Shown here: positions 1 to 7,310 of the stretch, in pieces
Layout: every line of letters starts with the position of its first letter
Position numbering within the stretch: position 1 is the first letter of the stretch
Assembly (NCBI GenBank): GCA_031267155.1
Contig: JAIRZR010000517.1
Coordinates: 1-12,763 of the forward strand
DNA: 12,763 nt
Reading direction: 5' to 3'
Source: Prevotellaceae bacterium
Lineage (GTDB): Bacteria > Bacteroidota > Bacteroidia > Bacteroidales > UBA932
The notes under the pieces: generated by a model
What the model saw: only the letters and a program-made list of their open reading frames with translations
The model's database searches: none
What the model was told of the DNA's origin: nothing
Program-made: the position numbers and the translations under genes

Positions 1-181
1 AAAACAGTTGATTTCACGTTTATGTAAATTTACAGAAGGGCAAAAACACCTGGTTTCATGTTTCCGGGATTCCCGGATTACTTTAGCGGTATAGCATGAT
101 GTCTGCCCTGCCGGAAAACTGTCCGGATTGTTTTTCTATCAGTATAGTGATGCAAAATAATTATTCTCAAAAAGTAAAAAA
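1..181. other. 5' leader region without a gene
   Basis: No coding region is visible before the first gene. A perfect inverted repeat, TCCGGGA (63-69) and TCCCGGA (71-77), has a one-base centre. A second small one pairs CCGGA (111-115) with TCCGG (122-126). Either could be the end of an upstream terminator or an operator; nothing in the sequence decides this. I found no convincing TAnnTTTG -7 element in front of the gene at 182. The bases just before that ATG are A-rich, as in other Bacteroidetes leaders. Confidence 0.3.
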
Positions 182-2011
182 ATGAAAAAGAGACTTCTTT
201 ATCTGCTTTTCCTGTCAGGACTGACTTTGACGGTTTTTGTTCTTCAGAAACCTTTGTTTATGCTGTACAACAGGACTTTCTCAATCGACTGTTCCCTGAG
301 CGACTATCTAAGGGTCATGCTGCACGGATTGAAACTGGACGCGACCATGACGGGATATTTCATGCTGCTGCCGTGGCTGGGACTGTCTGTCAGCATTTTC
401 TTTCACAGGATAAACCTGCGGAAGGTTTTATCGCCGTATTTCATAATCATAGCGCTGTTTTCCGCCCTTGCCTTTGTGGCGGACACTTCTCTGTACAGCT
501 TCTGGAACTTCAAGCTGGATGCAATGATACTGTTCTATCTCGATTCTCCTTCCAACGCACTGGCAAGCGCATCCCTGCAGTTTATCATCCTGAGGATACT
601 TGCCGTTTTGCTGTTAAGCGGACTGTATTCGTGGCTGTTCCTGAAAATTACGCCGGCGGCGCTTCCTCCCGTGAAAAAAACCGGAGCTAAACTGATGGGG
701 ATATCGGCGATGCTTTTAAGCGGATTTATTCTGTTTGGCTTTATCAGGGGCGGATTCAGGGAGTCGACTGCCAATATCGGCAGAGTTTATTTCAGCGACA
801 ATCAGTTTCTGAATCATTCGGCTGTCAATCCCGTTTTCAGTTTCATGTATTCACTGAACATATCGGAGGATTTTTCCGGGCAGTTCAACTTTTTCCCGGA
901 AGAAAAACGGCGGGAAATATTTGAGGGAAAGTATCCGAAAGGCGGGGAAACAGCTGTTCGCCTGCTGAATACCGACCGTCCCAATATACTGATTGTCCTT
1001 CTGGAAAGCTTTTCGGCTAATTTTATCGAAGCTCTTGGCGGAGAACCGGACGTAAGCCCGAATCTGAACCGCCTGACGGAAGAAGGCGTGTTTTTCACCA
1101 GCTGTTATGCCTCCAGTTTCCGTACCGACAGGGCAATTGTTTCCACTTTCAGCACTTATCCCGGCCTGCCGACGGTCTCGGTGATGAAACTGCCCGTCAA
1201 AAGCCGGACGCTGCCGTCCATTGCCAAAAGTCTGGCCAAAGCCGGATATGTATCCGATTTTCTGTATGGCGGAGACATTGATTTCACCAACATGAAAAGC
1301 TATTTCCTCAGCTCCGGATACCGGAAAATAACTTCCGACGTGAATTTTTCAGCCAGGGAACAGCAGACCCATGCCTGGGGCGTCAACGACGATATCACAT
1401 TCGCCCGCCTGTACAGTGAAATCCTCAGCCGGACGGATTCTCCCTGGCATACGGGATTCCTGACGCTGAGCAGCCACGAGCCTTTTACCGTCCCGTACAC
1501 GCGTCTGGAAAACAGTGTGACAAATGCGTTTGCATATACGGATGAATGTATAGGACAGTTTATCGACAAACTGAAGAAAACGCCCGCATGGGACAGTCTG
1601 CTGATTATCTTCCTTGCCGACCATGGATTTCCCTATCCTCCGGGCCTGACCGTGCGCGATCCCGCTTTCTTCCGTATTCCCATGCTGTGGCTGGGCGGTG
1701 CGATTGCAAAGCCGCTGAAAGTGGATAAGCTGCTCAGTCAAACCGATCTTGCTGCCACTCTGCTCGAACAGCTGAACCTCCCGCATGACGATTTTCAGTT
1801 CAGCCGCGACGTTTTCAGCACGTCCTGCGTTTCGCCGTTTGTGTTCTTTTCATTCAACAACGGATTTGGATTTCTGGACAGTACGGGCGTATCCGTTTAC
1901 GACAATCATCCGGACAGGGTGATTCTGGAAAAACCCTCGCCCGACGCCAAACGCGTGGAGAAGGGAAAGGCAATTCTGCAAACGCTGTATGACGATTTGG
2001 GAAAAAGATAA
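182..2011 (+). CDS. LTA synthase family sulfatase-fold membrane phosphotransferase
   Basis: The 609-residue protein has the LtaS-like architecture of about five N-terminal membrane segments (near residues 4-22, 58-75, 86-105, 133-153 and 172-188) followed by a periplasmic alkaline-phosphatase/sulfatase-fold domain. The domain opens with RPNILIVLLESFS, where E275 is a likely metal ligand. It continues with FRTDRA, where T315 is the likely nucleophile, then SHEPF (H432) and LADHG (D480, H481). In the family such enzymes move phosphoglycerol or similar phospho-head groups onto lipids or glycans. In a Gram-negative bacterium the acceptor cannot be named from sequence. ATG at 182 follows an A-rich stretch and gives a normal membrane-anchoring N terminus. 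It converges on rpsJ and has no obvious operon partner. The family call is firm; the substrate is unknown. Confidence 0.9.
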   Translation: MKKRLLYLLFLSGLTLTVFVLQKPLFMLYNRTFSIDCSLSDYLRVMLHGLKLDATMTGYFMLLPWLGLSVSIFFHRINLRKVLSPYFIIIALFSALAFVADTSLYSFWNFKLDAMILFYLDSPSNALASASLQFIILRILAVLLLSGLYSWLFLKITPAALPPVKKTGAKLMGISAMLLSGFILFGFIRGGFRESTANIGRVYFSDNQFLNHSAVNPVFSFMYSLNISEDFSGQFNFFPEEKRREIFEGKYPKGGETAVRLLNTDRPNILIVLLESFSANFIEALGGEPDVSPNLNRLTEEGVFFTSCYASSFRTDRAIVSTFSTYPGLPTVSVMKLPVKSRTLPSIAKSLAKAGYVSDFLYGGDIDFTNMKSYFLSSGYRKITSDVNFSAREQQTHAWGVNDDITFARLYSEILSRTDSPWHTGFLTLSSHEPFTVPYTRLENSVTNAFAYTDECIGQFIDKLKKTPAWDSLLIIFLADHGFPYPPGLTVRDPAFFRIPMLWLGGAIAKPLKVDKLLSQTDLAATLLEQLNLPHDDFQFSRDVFSTSCVSPFVFFSFNNGFGFLDSTGVSVYDNHPDRVILEKPSPDAKRVEKGKAILQTLYDDLGKR

Positions 2012-2139
2012 CTTTTAGAGTTAAGAACTAAAAGTTAAGAACTAAGAGTTGGCTGGCGCGCGTCAGCTATATAAAAACTAAAAATGCCGGCGCGCGCCAG
2101 CACTTTTAGTTTTTAACTCTTAACTTTTAACTCTAAAAG
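2012..2139. repeat. 128-bp imperfect inverted repeat between convergent genes
   Basis: The outer arms begin CTTTTAGAGTTAA (from 2012) and end with its complement TTAACTCTAAAAG (to 2139). Both arms are built of seven-base units of the AGTTAAG/AACTAAA type. The inner arms are GC-rich: GCTGGCGCGCGTCAGC (2052-2067) and GCCGGCGCGCGCCAGC (2086-2101), pairing at about 14 of 16 positions around an 18-nt AT-rich loop. The element starts one base after the stop of the upstream gene and ends two bases from the rpsJ stop, so it fills the whole convergent gap. Confidence 0.85.
2052..2101. terminator. GC-rich hairpin, candidate bidirectional terminator
   Basis: This is the stem core of the inverted repeat between two convergent genes. 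It is followed on the + strand by a moderately T-rich run (ACTTTTAGTTTTT). On the - strand the downstream bases are less T-rich. Position and stem strength fit a shared terminator for the sulfatase-like gene and the ribosomal operon. That use is inferred, and the hairpin may simply be part of a repeat element. Confidence 0.5.
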
Positions 2140-2141
2140 GC

Positions 2142-2447
2142 TTACACTTTGATTTCTACTTCGACGCCCGAGGGCAATTCCAGGCGCATCAGGGCGTCCA
2201 CTGTTTTTGGAGTGGAACTGTAGATGTCGAGCAATCTTTTATAATTGCTTAACTGGAACTGTTCGCGCGATTTTTTATTGACAAAGGTAGCGCGGTTTAC
2301 CGTAAAAATCTTTGTCTGAGTAGGGAGGGGAATTGGGCCGCTCACTACTGCTCCGGTAGCCTTAACCGTTCTTACAATTTTCTCGGCTGATTTGTCAACC
2401 AGGGAATGATCGTATGATTTTAATTTTATTCTTATTTTTTGACTCAT
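2142..2447 (-). CDS. rpsJ: 30S ribosomal protein S10
   Basis: This 101-residue protein is full length for bacterial S10 (NusE), a 30S head protein that also serves as the NusB partner in antitermination. Recognisable S10 segments are IRIKLKSYDH at the N terminus, VSGPIPLPT in the middle and SREQFQLSNYKRLLDIYS before the end. The ATG at 2447 lies 11 nt downstream of the fusA stop, so it is the last gene of rpsL-rpsG-fusA-rpsJ here. In Bacteroidetes rpsJ is usually followed by rplC and the rest of the S10 cluster. Here it is followed at once by a hairpin repeat and a gene on the opposite strand, so the larger ribosomal cluster has been separated. Confidence 0.97.
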   Translation of the reverse strand: MSQKIRIKLKSYDHSLVDKSAEKIVRTVKATGAVVSGPIPLPTQTKIFTVNRATFVNKKSREQFQLSNYKRLLDIYSSTPKTVDALMRLELPSGVEVEIKV

Positions 2448-2458
2448 TTTGATAGTTT

Positions 2459-4573
2459 TTATTCATCTAAAGTACTTTTCTTGCGCCCGCTTGACTTTTC
2501 TATGATGTCCTTAGCCAGGTTTGCAGGAACTTCCGCAAAGTGAGAAAATTCCATTGTTGAGGTTGCTCTTCCCGAGCTTATGGTACGGAGTACTGTAACA
2601 TATCCGAACTGTTCCGACAGGGGAACTTTCGCCTTGACCGAACGGGCATTGGCTTTCGACTCCATTCCCGTGATATGACCGCGGCGTTTGTTGAGATCGC
2701 CTATGACGTCTCCCATATTTTCTTCGGGAGTAACAACTTCCAGCGACATTACCGGCTCCATGATTATCGGTTTAGCCTTGATTGCGGCATGTCTGAATGC
2801 GGCACGTGCGCATATTTCGAACGAGAGCTGGTCGGAATCGACAGTATGGAACGAACCGTCTTTCAGGACAACCTTAATGCTTTCGACAGTATATCCTGCC
2901 AAAGGTCCGTTTGCCATGGCTTCCTTGAAGCCCTTTTCCACGGCGGGGATAAATTCCTTGGGAATATTTCCGCCCTTAACCTGATCCACAAACTGCAGTC
3001 CTGTAACGCCTTCGTCGCTCGGACCTATGGATACGATGATATCGGCAAATTTACCGCGTCCGCCGGTCTGTTTCTTGAACACCTCGCGATGTTCGACAGT
3101 TGCGGTAAGCGCTTCCTTGTAATTAACCTGCGGAGCGCCCTGATTGATTTCGACTCCAAATTCGCGTTTGAGCCGGTCAACAATGATTTCCAGGTGAAGT
3201 TCGCCCATTCCGCTGATTATCGTCTGTCCGCTGTCTGCGTCGGTTTTGACTGTAAACGTGGGATCTTCCTCCGAAAGCTTGTTGAGGGCGACGCCCAGCT
3301 TGTCGAGATCCTTCTGCGTTTTCGGTTCTATTGCCAGACCGATAACCGGCTCGGGGAAACTCATCGATTCCAGAGTGATGGGATGCTTTTCGTCGCAAAC
3401 CGTATCTCCCGTGCGGAGGTCTTTGAATCCAACGGCTGCACAGATATCTCCGGCTTCGACAAACTCGATGGGATTCTGCTTATTGGAGTGCATCTGATAC
3501 AGACGGGCTACTCTTTCCTTTCTTTCGGAACGGGTGTTGTAGGTATATGAACCGGCTTCGAGCTTGCCCGAATATGCCCGGATAAACGCCAGACGTCCGA
3601 CATAAGGATCGGTAGCGATTTTGAACACCAGTCCGCAGAACGGTTCCTTTATAGAAGGCTCGAGCGTGATTTCCCTGTCGTAATCGTCTGTTCCCTGCAC
3701 TGCTCCCTTGTCCAGGGGACTTGGCAAAAAGCGTACGATGGCGTCAAGAAGATATTGAACGCCCTTGTTTTTGAAGGACGAACCGCACAGCACCGGCGTA
3801 ATGGACATTCCGATAGTGGCTTTGCGTATCGTATCAACGATTTCGTCTTCGGTAATTGTATCCGGACTGTCGAAAAATTTCTCCAGCAGGTCATCGTTAT
3901 ATTCGGCGATGGATTCCACCAGTTTACCTCTCCATTCGTCGACTTCGTCGATCATGTCTTCCGGAACATCTTTTATCACAAAGTTGTCACGGACAGTCTT
4001 GTCGTCGAAAAATATAATTGCCTTTCTGGTAATCAGGTCTACAATCCCTTCAAATTTTTCTTCGGAACCGATTGGCAATGCAATCGGCACGGGGTTTGCG
4101 CCAAGTTTTTCGCGCATCTCGTTCACTACGTTGAAGTAGTCGGCGCCTGTGCGGTCCATTTTGTTTACGTATGCGATACGCGGCACCTTGTACTTGTCCG
4201 CCTGCCTCCAGACCGTTTCCGACTGTGGTTCTACCGCTCCTACAGCGCAAAACGTGGCAACCGCCCCGTCGAGCACCCGCAGCGAGCGTTCCACCTCGAC
4301 CGTGAAATCGACGTGTCCCGGGGTATCAATCAGGTTGATATGGTATGTATTGTCCCTGTACGACCAGAAAGTGGTTGTAGCAGCGGATGTAATGGTTATA
4401 CCGCGTTCCTGTTCCTGTACCATCCAGTCCATAGTCGCCGCTCCGTCATGTACTTCGCCCACACGGTGGGTTTTTCCCGTGTAGAACAGAATACGTTCCG
4501 AAGTTGTAGTTTTCCCGGCATCAATGTGCGCCATGATGCCGATGTTTCTTGTATATTTTAAGTCTCTTGCCAT
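2459..4573 (-). CDS. fusA: Translation elongation factor G
   Basis: EF-G is the GTPase that drives translocation of tRNA and mRNA on the ribosome, and with RRF splits post-termination ribosomes. The protein has 704 residues, normal for the family. G motifs are in order: AHIDAGKTT (15-23), the switch I segment RGITITSAATT (57-67), DTPGHVDF (83-90) and NKMD (137-140). The C-terminal domains III-V end with the usual LDE-type tail. I chose ATG at 4573 (MARDLKYTRN). The frame stays open to 4624, but that start would overlap rpsG and add 17 residues unlike EF-G. The gap to rpsG is 31 nt and to rpsJ 11 nt, consistent with one transcript. No broken or missing motif is seen. Confidence 0.98.
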   Translation of the reverse strand: MARDLKYTRNIGIMAHIDAGKTTTSERILFYTGKTHRVGEVHDGAATMDWMVQEQERGITITSAATTTFWSYRDNTYHINLIDTPGHVDFTVEVERSLRVLDGAVATFCAVGAVEPQSETVWRQADKYKVPRIAYVNKMDRTGADYFNVVNEMREKLGANPVPIALPIGSEEKFEGIVDLITRKAIIFFDDKTVRDNFVIKDVPEDMIDEVDEWRGKLVESIAEYNDDLLEKFFDSPDTITEDEIVDTIRKATIGMSITPVLCGSSFKNKGVQYLLDAIVRFLPSPLDKGAVQGTDDYDREITLEPSIKEPFCGLVFKIATDPYVGRLAFIRAYSGKLEAGSYTYNTRSERKERVARLYQMHSNKQNPIEFVEAGDICAAVGFKDLRTGDTVCDEKHPITLESMSFPEPVIGLAIEPKTQKDLDKLGVALNKLSEEDPTFTVKTDADSGQTIISGMGELHLEIIVDRLKREFGVEINQGAPQVNYKEALTATVEHREVFKKQTGGRGKFADIIVSIGPSDEGVTGLQFVDQVKGGNIPKEFIPAVEKGFKEAMANGPLAGYTVESIKVVLKDGSFHTVDSDQLSFEICARAAFRHAAIKAKPIIMEPVMSLEVVTPEENMGDVIGDLNKRRGHITGMESKANARSVKAKVPLSEQFGYVTVLRTISSGRATSTMEFSHFAEVPANLAKDIIEKSSGRKKSTLDE

Positions 4574-4604
4574 CTTTAAAATCAATCCTTCCTCGGGTTT
4601 GGAG

Positions 4605-5081
4605 TTAAATCCTGAAATGTGCAAAGGCTTTGTTTGCTTCAGCCATTTTGTGCATGTCCTCCTTGCGCTTGAAGGCTCCGCCTTCTTCGTTGTATGCCGC
4701 TACTATTTCACCGGACAGTTTTTCCGCCATCGAACGGCCCGAACGTTTGCGGGCATATAACAGCATGTTCTTGATGCTCAACGAAATCTTCCGCTCGGGT
4801 CTTACCTCTGTAGGCACCTGGAATGTGGCTCCACCAATACGGCGGCTTTTTACTTCGACTTGAGGAGTGATGTTCTCAAGCGCTTTTTTCCAGATGTCGA
4901 GAGGAGCCTTTTCAGAATCTTTCATCTTCTCGCCTACTATATCCAACGCATCGTAGAATATTTTGTATGCGATACTCTTCTTTCCCCCGTACATCAAATT
5001 ATTAACGAACCGTGTTACCAGCACATCTCCGTATTTTGGGTCGGGAAGTAGAATCCTCTTTTTAGGCTTCGCTTTTCTCAT
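4605..5081 (-). CDS. rpsG: 30S ribosomal protein S7
   Basis: S7 is a primary 16S rRNA-binding protein that nucleates assembly of the 30S head and lines the E site. The 158-residue length is normal. The N terminus has the basic family segment RKAKPKKRILLPDPKYGD, followed by LVTRFVNNLMYGGKKS, and VEVKSRRIGGATFQVPTEV lies in the centre, all diagnostic for S7. It sits between rpsL (35-nt gap) and fusA (31-nt gap) in the conserved str order. No Shine-Dalgarno sequence precedes the ATG; the leader is AT-rich, as usual for Bacteroidetes. Confidence 0.98.
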   Translation of the reverse strand: MRKAKPKKRILLPDPKYGDVLVTRFVNNLMYGGKKSIAYKIFYDALDIVGEKMKDSEKAPLDIWKKALENITPQVEVKSRRIGGATFQVPTEVRPERKISLSIKNMLLYARKRSGRSMAEKLSGEIVAAYNEEGGAFKRKEDMHKMAEANKAFAHFRI

Positions 5082-5116
5082 TTCTTTATCTTTTTATTAA
5101 ATTTTATAATTTACTT

Positions 5117-5518
5117 TTATTTCTTTTTAGTTGCGGCTGCGGCAGTCGCTTTCGGACGTTTTGTTCCATAGAGCGAGCGTCCCTGTTTGCGTCCTTCCAC
5201 TCCCGAAGCATCCAGCGCTCCGCGTACCAGATGGTAACGGACTCCCGGAAGATCCTTTACGCGACCTCCGCGTACCAGTACTATCGAGTGTTCCTGCAAA
5301 TTGTGCCCTTCGCCGGGAATGTATGCGTTCACTTCCTTGAGATTGGTCAGCCTCACGCGGGCAACTTTTCTCATAGCCGAATTTGGCTTCTTTGGCGTGG
5401 TCGTGTACACCCGCACACATACTCCCCGCCTTTGCGGACTGGCGTCCAGCGCTGGAGCCTTGCTGTTATTCTCCGATTTCTGCCGCCCTTTTCTTACTAA
5501 CTGTTGAATCGTTAACAT
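5117..5518 (-). CDS. rpsL: 30S ribosomal protein S12
   Basis: S12 lies at the decoding centre and contributes to tRNA selection accuracy. The 133-residue protein carries the conserved TTPKKPNSAMRK (39-50) and RGGRVKDLPGVRYH (83-96) segments. The lysines linked in the family to streptomycin response (K43, K44 and K88) are all the ancestral lysine, and D89 is the aspartate that is methylthiolated in many bacteria. By residue alone the allele looks wild type. A lysine-rich tail (TKKK) ends the protein. It is the first gene of the str operon, about 50-55 nt downstream of a good Bacteroidetes promoter. The rpoBC genes that often lie upstream in this phylum are absent; repeats occupy that side. Confidence 0.98.
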   Translation of the reverse strand: MLTIQQLVRKGRQKSENNSKAPALDASPQRRGVCVRVYTTTPKKPNSAMRKVARVRLTNLKEVNAYIPGEGHNLQEHSIVLVRGGRVKDLPGVRYHLVRGALDASGVEGRKQGRSLYGTKRPKATAAAATKKK

Positions 5519-5571
5519 AAATTGCTGTTATTCTTTATTTTAATATTAAAACCATTATATAAAACGGTTTG

Positions 5572-5600
5572 CAAAGGTACAAACTTTTTTTAATTCCAAA
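5572..5600 (-). promoter_or_regulatory. Bacteroidetes-type promoter of the rpsL operon
   Basis: On the - strand, TACCTTTG (5579-5572) matches the Bacteroidetes -7 consensus TAnnTTTG exactly. TTTG at 5600-5597 can serve as the -33 element, with a 17-nt spacer that is a little shorter than the usual 19-21. Transcription would begin near 5565 and give a leader of about 45-50 nt before the rpsL ATG. A T-rich tract on the + strand (A-rich on the template-facing side) lies just upstream. Confidence 0.7.
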
Positions 5601-5636
5601 TATTTTTTTGTTTTTTTTATTCATGAACGTCTAAAA

Positions 5637-5890
5637 GGCGAAATATTATTTTGAGGCGTTATACCACGCGCGGGGTAGTTTTGTGCATTGCAGACTGACG
5701 CCGTATGGCGTCCAATATGGATAACCTCGAATAAGCCGCAGGCGCAGTTCGGGGACATAGACAGCGCTCTACCGGAACTGCGTAGCAGTTCAACTCCATA
5801 CGGAGTTGTGTCGGAGAGATATACGTACCCCGGGCTGCGCTTCGCTTGCACGGGGTTATCCACATCAAACGCCTACGGCGTTAAAAGGCA
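5637..5890. repeat. Dispersed ~250-bp repeat built of mini-hairpins
   Basis: The left end carries GGCGAAATATTATTTTGAGG (5637-5656), which recurs twice more in this window. Inside are four short perfect hairpins with 3-4 nt loops: GACGCC-GTAT-GGCGTC (5697-5712), GAACTGC-GTA-GCAGTTC (5775-5791), CAACTCC-ATAC-GGAGTTG (5791-5808) and AACGCC-TAC-GGCGTT (5868-5882). The pair TGGATAACC (5718-5726) and GGTTATCCA (5854-5862) brackets the middle. Open frames exist on both strands (about 80 residues on -, 137 on +), but they consist of the palindromes and resemble no protein I know. I treat it as a noncoding dispersed repeat. Similar junk-like sequence is familiar from Bacteroidetes genomes, but I cannot name a defined family. 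Confidence 0.7.
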
Positions 5891-6064
5891 CGAAGCATCT
5901 CTACATTTTTATCTCACAATTTTAGCCCGCACACTGTATAAGAGAAGTAATTTTCGGATTCCTGACATTAATCAGGAGATTTATTTGATGCAGTTCGGAA
6001 CTTTGGAGTTTTTCCTGTTTACCGCAAAGTCGCAGATGCACAAAGTTTTGGGAGACCTTGGCAA
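5891..6064. other. Intergenic stretch, no supported gene
   Basis: This stretch links the mini-hairpin repeat to the period-7 repeat at the phosphatase 3' end. It has a small stem TCCTGA/TCAGGA (5960-5977). From about 6020 there is a GCAAAG-rich segment (ACCGCAAAGTCGCAGATG) that recalls common Bacteroidetes intergenic repeats. A short + frame from the ATG at 5988 (MQFGTLEFFLFTAK) runs into the heptamer array and ends there. I do not accept it as a gene. Confidence 0.4.
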
Positions 6065-6100
6065 TGCATCGCGAAATTTTCAATTTTCAATTTTCAATTG
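6065..6100. repeat. Anchor TGCATCGCGA plus AATTTTC period-7 array
   Basis: The decamer TGCATCGCGA (6065-6074) is followed directly by three to four copies of a seven-base unit (CAATTTT at 6081-6087 and 6088-6094, with partial copies on both sides). The phosphatase stop codon, read on the - strand, is TGA supplied by the array itself (6080-6082). A closely similar anchor and array occurs at 11928-11969, and an inverted anchor at 6863-6872. Confidence 0.8.
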
Positions 6101-6832
6101 AAAAAGTTGCCGGTTATTTTCAATCAGAACATTTATTCTGTCTATCAGTTTGGCGGTCAGAGACTTGATGTTGAAAGCCTGTCTGTGAGATTCCAGACTG
6201 TGTATATCGGTTCCCGTAAAAGTGTAGAAGTCATTATTGAGAAGATATTCCGCATTTTCCTGTACCTGTCTGCCGTAATATCCTGTCGGAGAAAGCAGAT
6301 TTAGCTGGAAAAACAGAAAGCCGTCCGCTTTCAGTTTTCTGTAATCGTTTTTATCCATGTACAGATAGCGTTCGGGATGCGCAAGGATGATGCGGTATCC
6401 CTTTTTCTTTATTTTTTGGATTGTCTGATGAAAGTTGAGGGGAGGATTGAGATATGAGGTTTCAACCAGCAGATGGTCGTCTGCAATGGCAAGCGGTTTG
6501 TTTTTAGAGTTTTCCAAATGCGAATCAAAACTGCCGTCGAGCATGTATTCGGCGGCCAGTCTCAAGTCAATATTGCCGGCATATCCATTAATCAGATTAT
6601 CGAAATGCCGTTTTAAGGATTTCGGGTTGTTTTCCGGAAAGTTTTCCATGACATGCGGAGTGAGATAGATGCCCCGGACGCCCTGCTCTTCAAGACAGTC
6701 CAAGGCGGCAAAAGTCTCCCTTTCCGTCTTCATGCCGTCGTCCACTCTGTAAAGAAGATGGGAATGAATGTAGCTCATGCCCTGCAGCAGCCCGGACTCG
6801 GCAATGCTGTATTTCTTCCTGAAAAACGGCAA
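6080..6832 (-). CDS. CpsB/YwqE-type PHP-family protein-tyrosine phosphatase
   Basis: Enzymes of this family dephosphorylate the tyrosine tail of Wzc-type kinases and so tune capsule or exopolysaccharide export. The 250-residue protein keeps all PHP metal-site motifs: HSH (H23, H25), the following VDDG (30-33), TPH (H60), AAEY (E95), LAHPERY (H152) and FTGTDIH (D209, H211). It should therefore be active. The start is weak: the frame begins with TTG at 6832 (MPFFRKKY, a family-like N terminus), directly after a period-7 array, while the first ATG (6778) would begin at MSYIHSH and lose residues before the metal site. The C-terminal ten or so residues (QLFQLKIEN) run into another array. The upstream neighbour is the remnant of its expected kinase substrate, so its partner may be missing here. 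Confidence 0.85.
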   Translation of the reverse strand: MPFFRKKYSIAESGLLQGMSYIHSHLLYRVDDGMKTERETFAALDCLEEQGVRGIYLTPHVMENFPENNPKSLKRHFDNLINGYAGNIDLRLAAEYMLDGSFDSHLENSKNKPLAIADDHLLVETSYLNPPLNFHQTIQKIKKKGYRIILAHPERYLYMDKNDYRKLKADGFLFFQLNLLSPTGYYGRQVQENAEYLLNNDFYTFTGTDIHSLESHRQAFNIKSLTAKLIDRINVLIENNRQLFQLKIEN

Positions 6833-6839
6833 AGTAATT

Positions 6840-6891
6840 TTGAATTTTGAATTTTGAATTGGTCGCGATGCAACGAACGTAATTCGTAATT
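6840..6891. repeat. TTGAATT and CGTAATT arrays around anchor TCGCGATGCA
   Basis: Three perfect copies of TTGAATT lie at 6840-6860, the anchor TCGCGATGCA at 6863-6872 and two copies of CGTAATT at 6878-6891. All have period 7. The anchor is the exact reverse complement of the one at 6065-6074, so the phosphatase gene is bracketed by inverted copies. The block fills the gap between the kinase-remnant stop (6908) and the phosphatase start, and may have replaced the original start region. Confidence 0.8.
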
Positions 6892-6907
6892 GAGTTCGTA
6901 AAATGGC

Positions 6908-7310
6908 TCAGCCCTTTTCGCCATATCCGTATCCGCAGGCATGACCGTAACGTCCATAACCCCCGTAATATTTGCCGGATGACATGCTGGAGCCGTTAAG
7001 CAGGACTGCCATGTTCGGAAATTTTCCCGTCCTGTAGATTTGCTCCAGCTCGGGAAGCAGGCGGCGGTCAAGCAGTCCCTCGCGGACAACGAATATCGTC
7101 ATTCCCGCAACATCCGCCACGATGGAAGCGTCCGCCACAATGTTTACCGGCGTGGTATCCAGAAAAACATAGTCATACCGCTGTTGCAGGGTGGATATGA
7201 GTTCTTCGAATCTTGGGCTTAACAGCAGTTCGGCGGGATTCGGGGGCAGTTTTCCAACCGGAAGCACGTCAAGACTGGGATTGAGCCACTCCCTTACCCT
7301 GATGGCAGGA
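6908..7310 (-). pseudogene. C-terminal remnant of a Wzc-type tyrosine kinase
   Basis: Only about 130 residues of a bacterial tyrosine kinase/polysaccharide co-polymerase remain. The visible parts are LDVLPVGKLPPNPAELLLS, the Walker B-like YDYVFLDTTP, the following VADASIVADVAGMTIFVV and a tyrosine- and glycine-rich tail (GKYYGGYGRYGHACGYGYG), the usual autophosphorylation cluster. The Walker A and A' motifs, the two membrane segments and the Wzz domain, several hundred residues in intact family members, are gone. The frame stays open upstream to about 7420, but beyond about 7310 its residues lose family character and lie antisense to the next gene. It lies just upstream of the phosphatase, the order seen in exopolysaccharide operons. 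The remnant has no start codon I can defend and is probably dead. Confidence 0.8.

Noticed and set aside
25..32. TAAATTTA as a -7 element for the first gene
   Set aside because: It deviates at the last base, has no -33 element at the right distance, and lies about 150 nt from the ATG.
2675..4561. Long + strand frames opposite fusA (up to 291 residues)
   Set aside because: They are antisense shadows of a fully conserved EF-G gene and show no recognisable motifs.
4574..4624. Upstream fusA start at 4624
   Set aside because: It would overlap the rpsG stop and add 17 residues not found in EF-G; ATG 4573 fits the family.
5688..6101. + strand frame of 137 residues and - strand frames of 69-80 residues in the 5.6-6.1 kb gap
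   Set aside because: They are made of palindromic repeat sequence and heptamer arrays, with no start context or domain.
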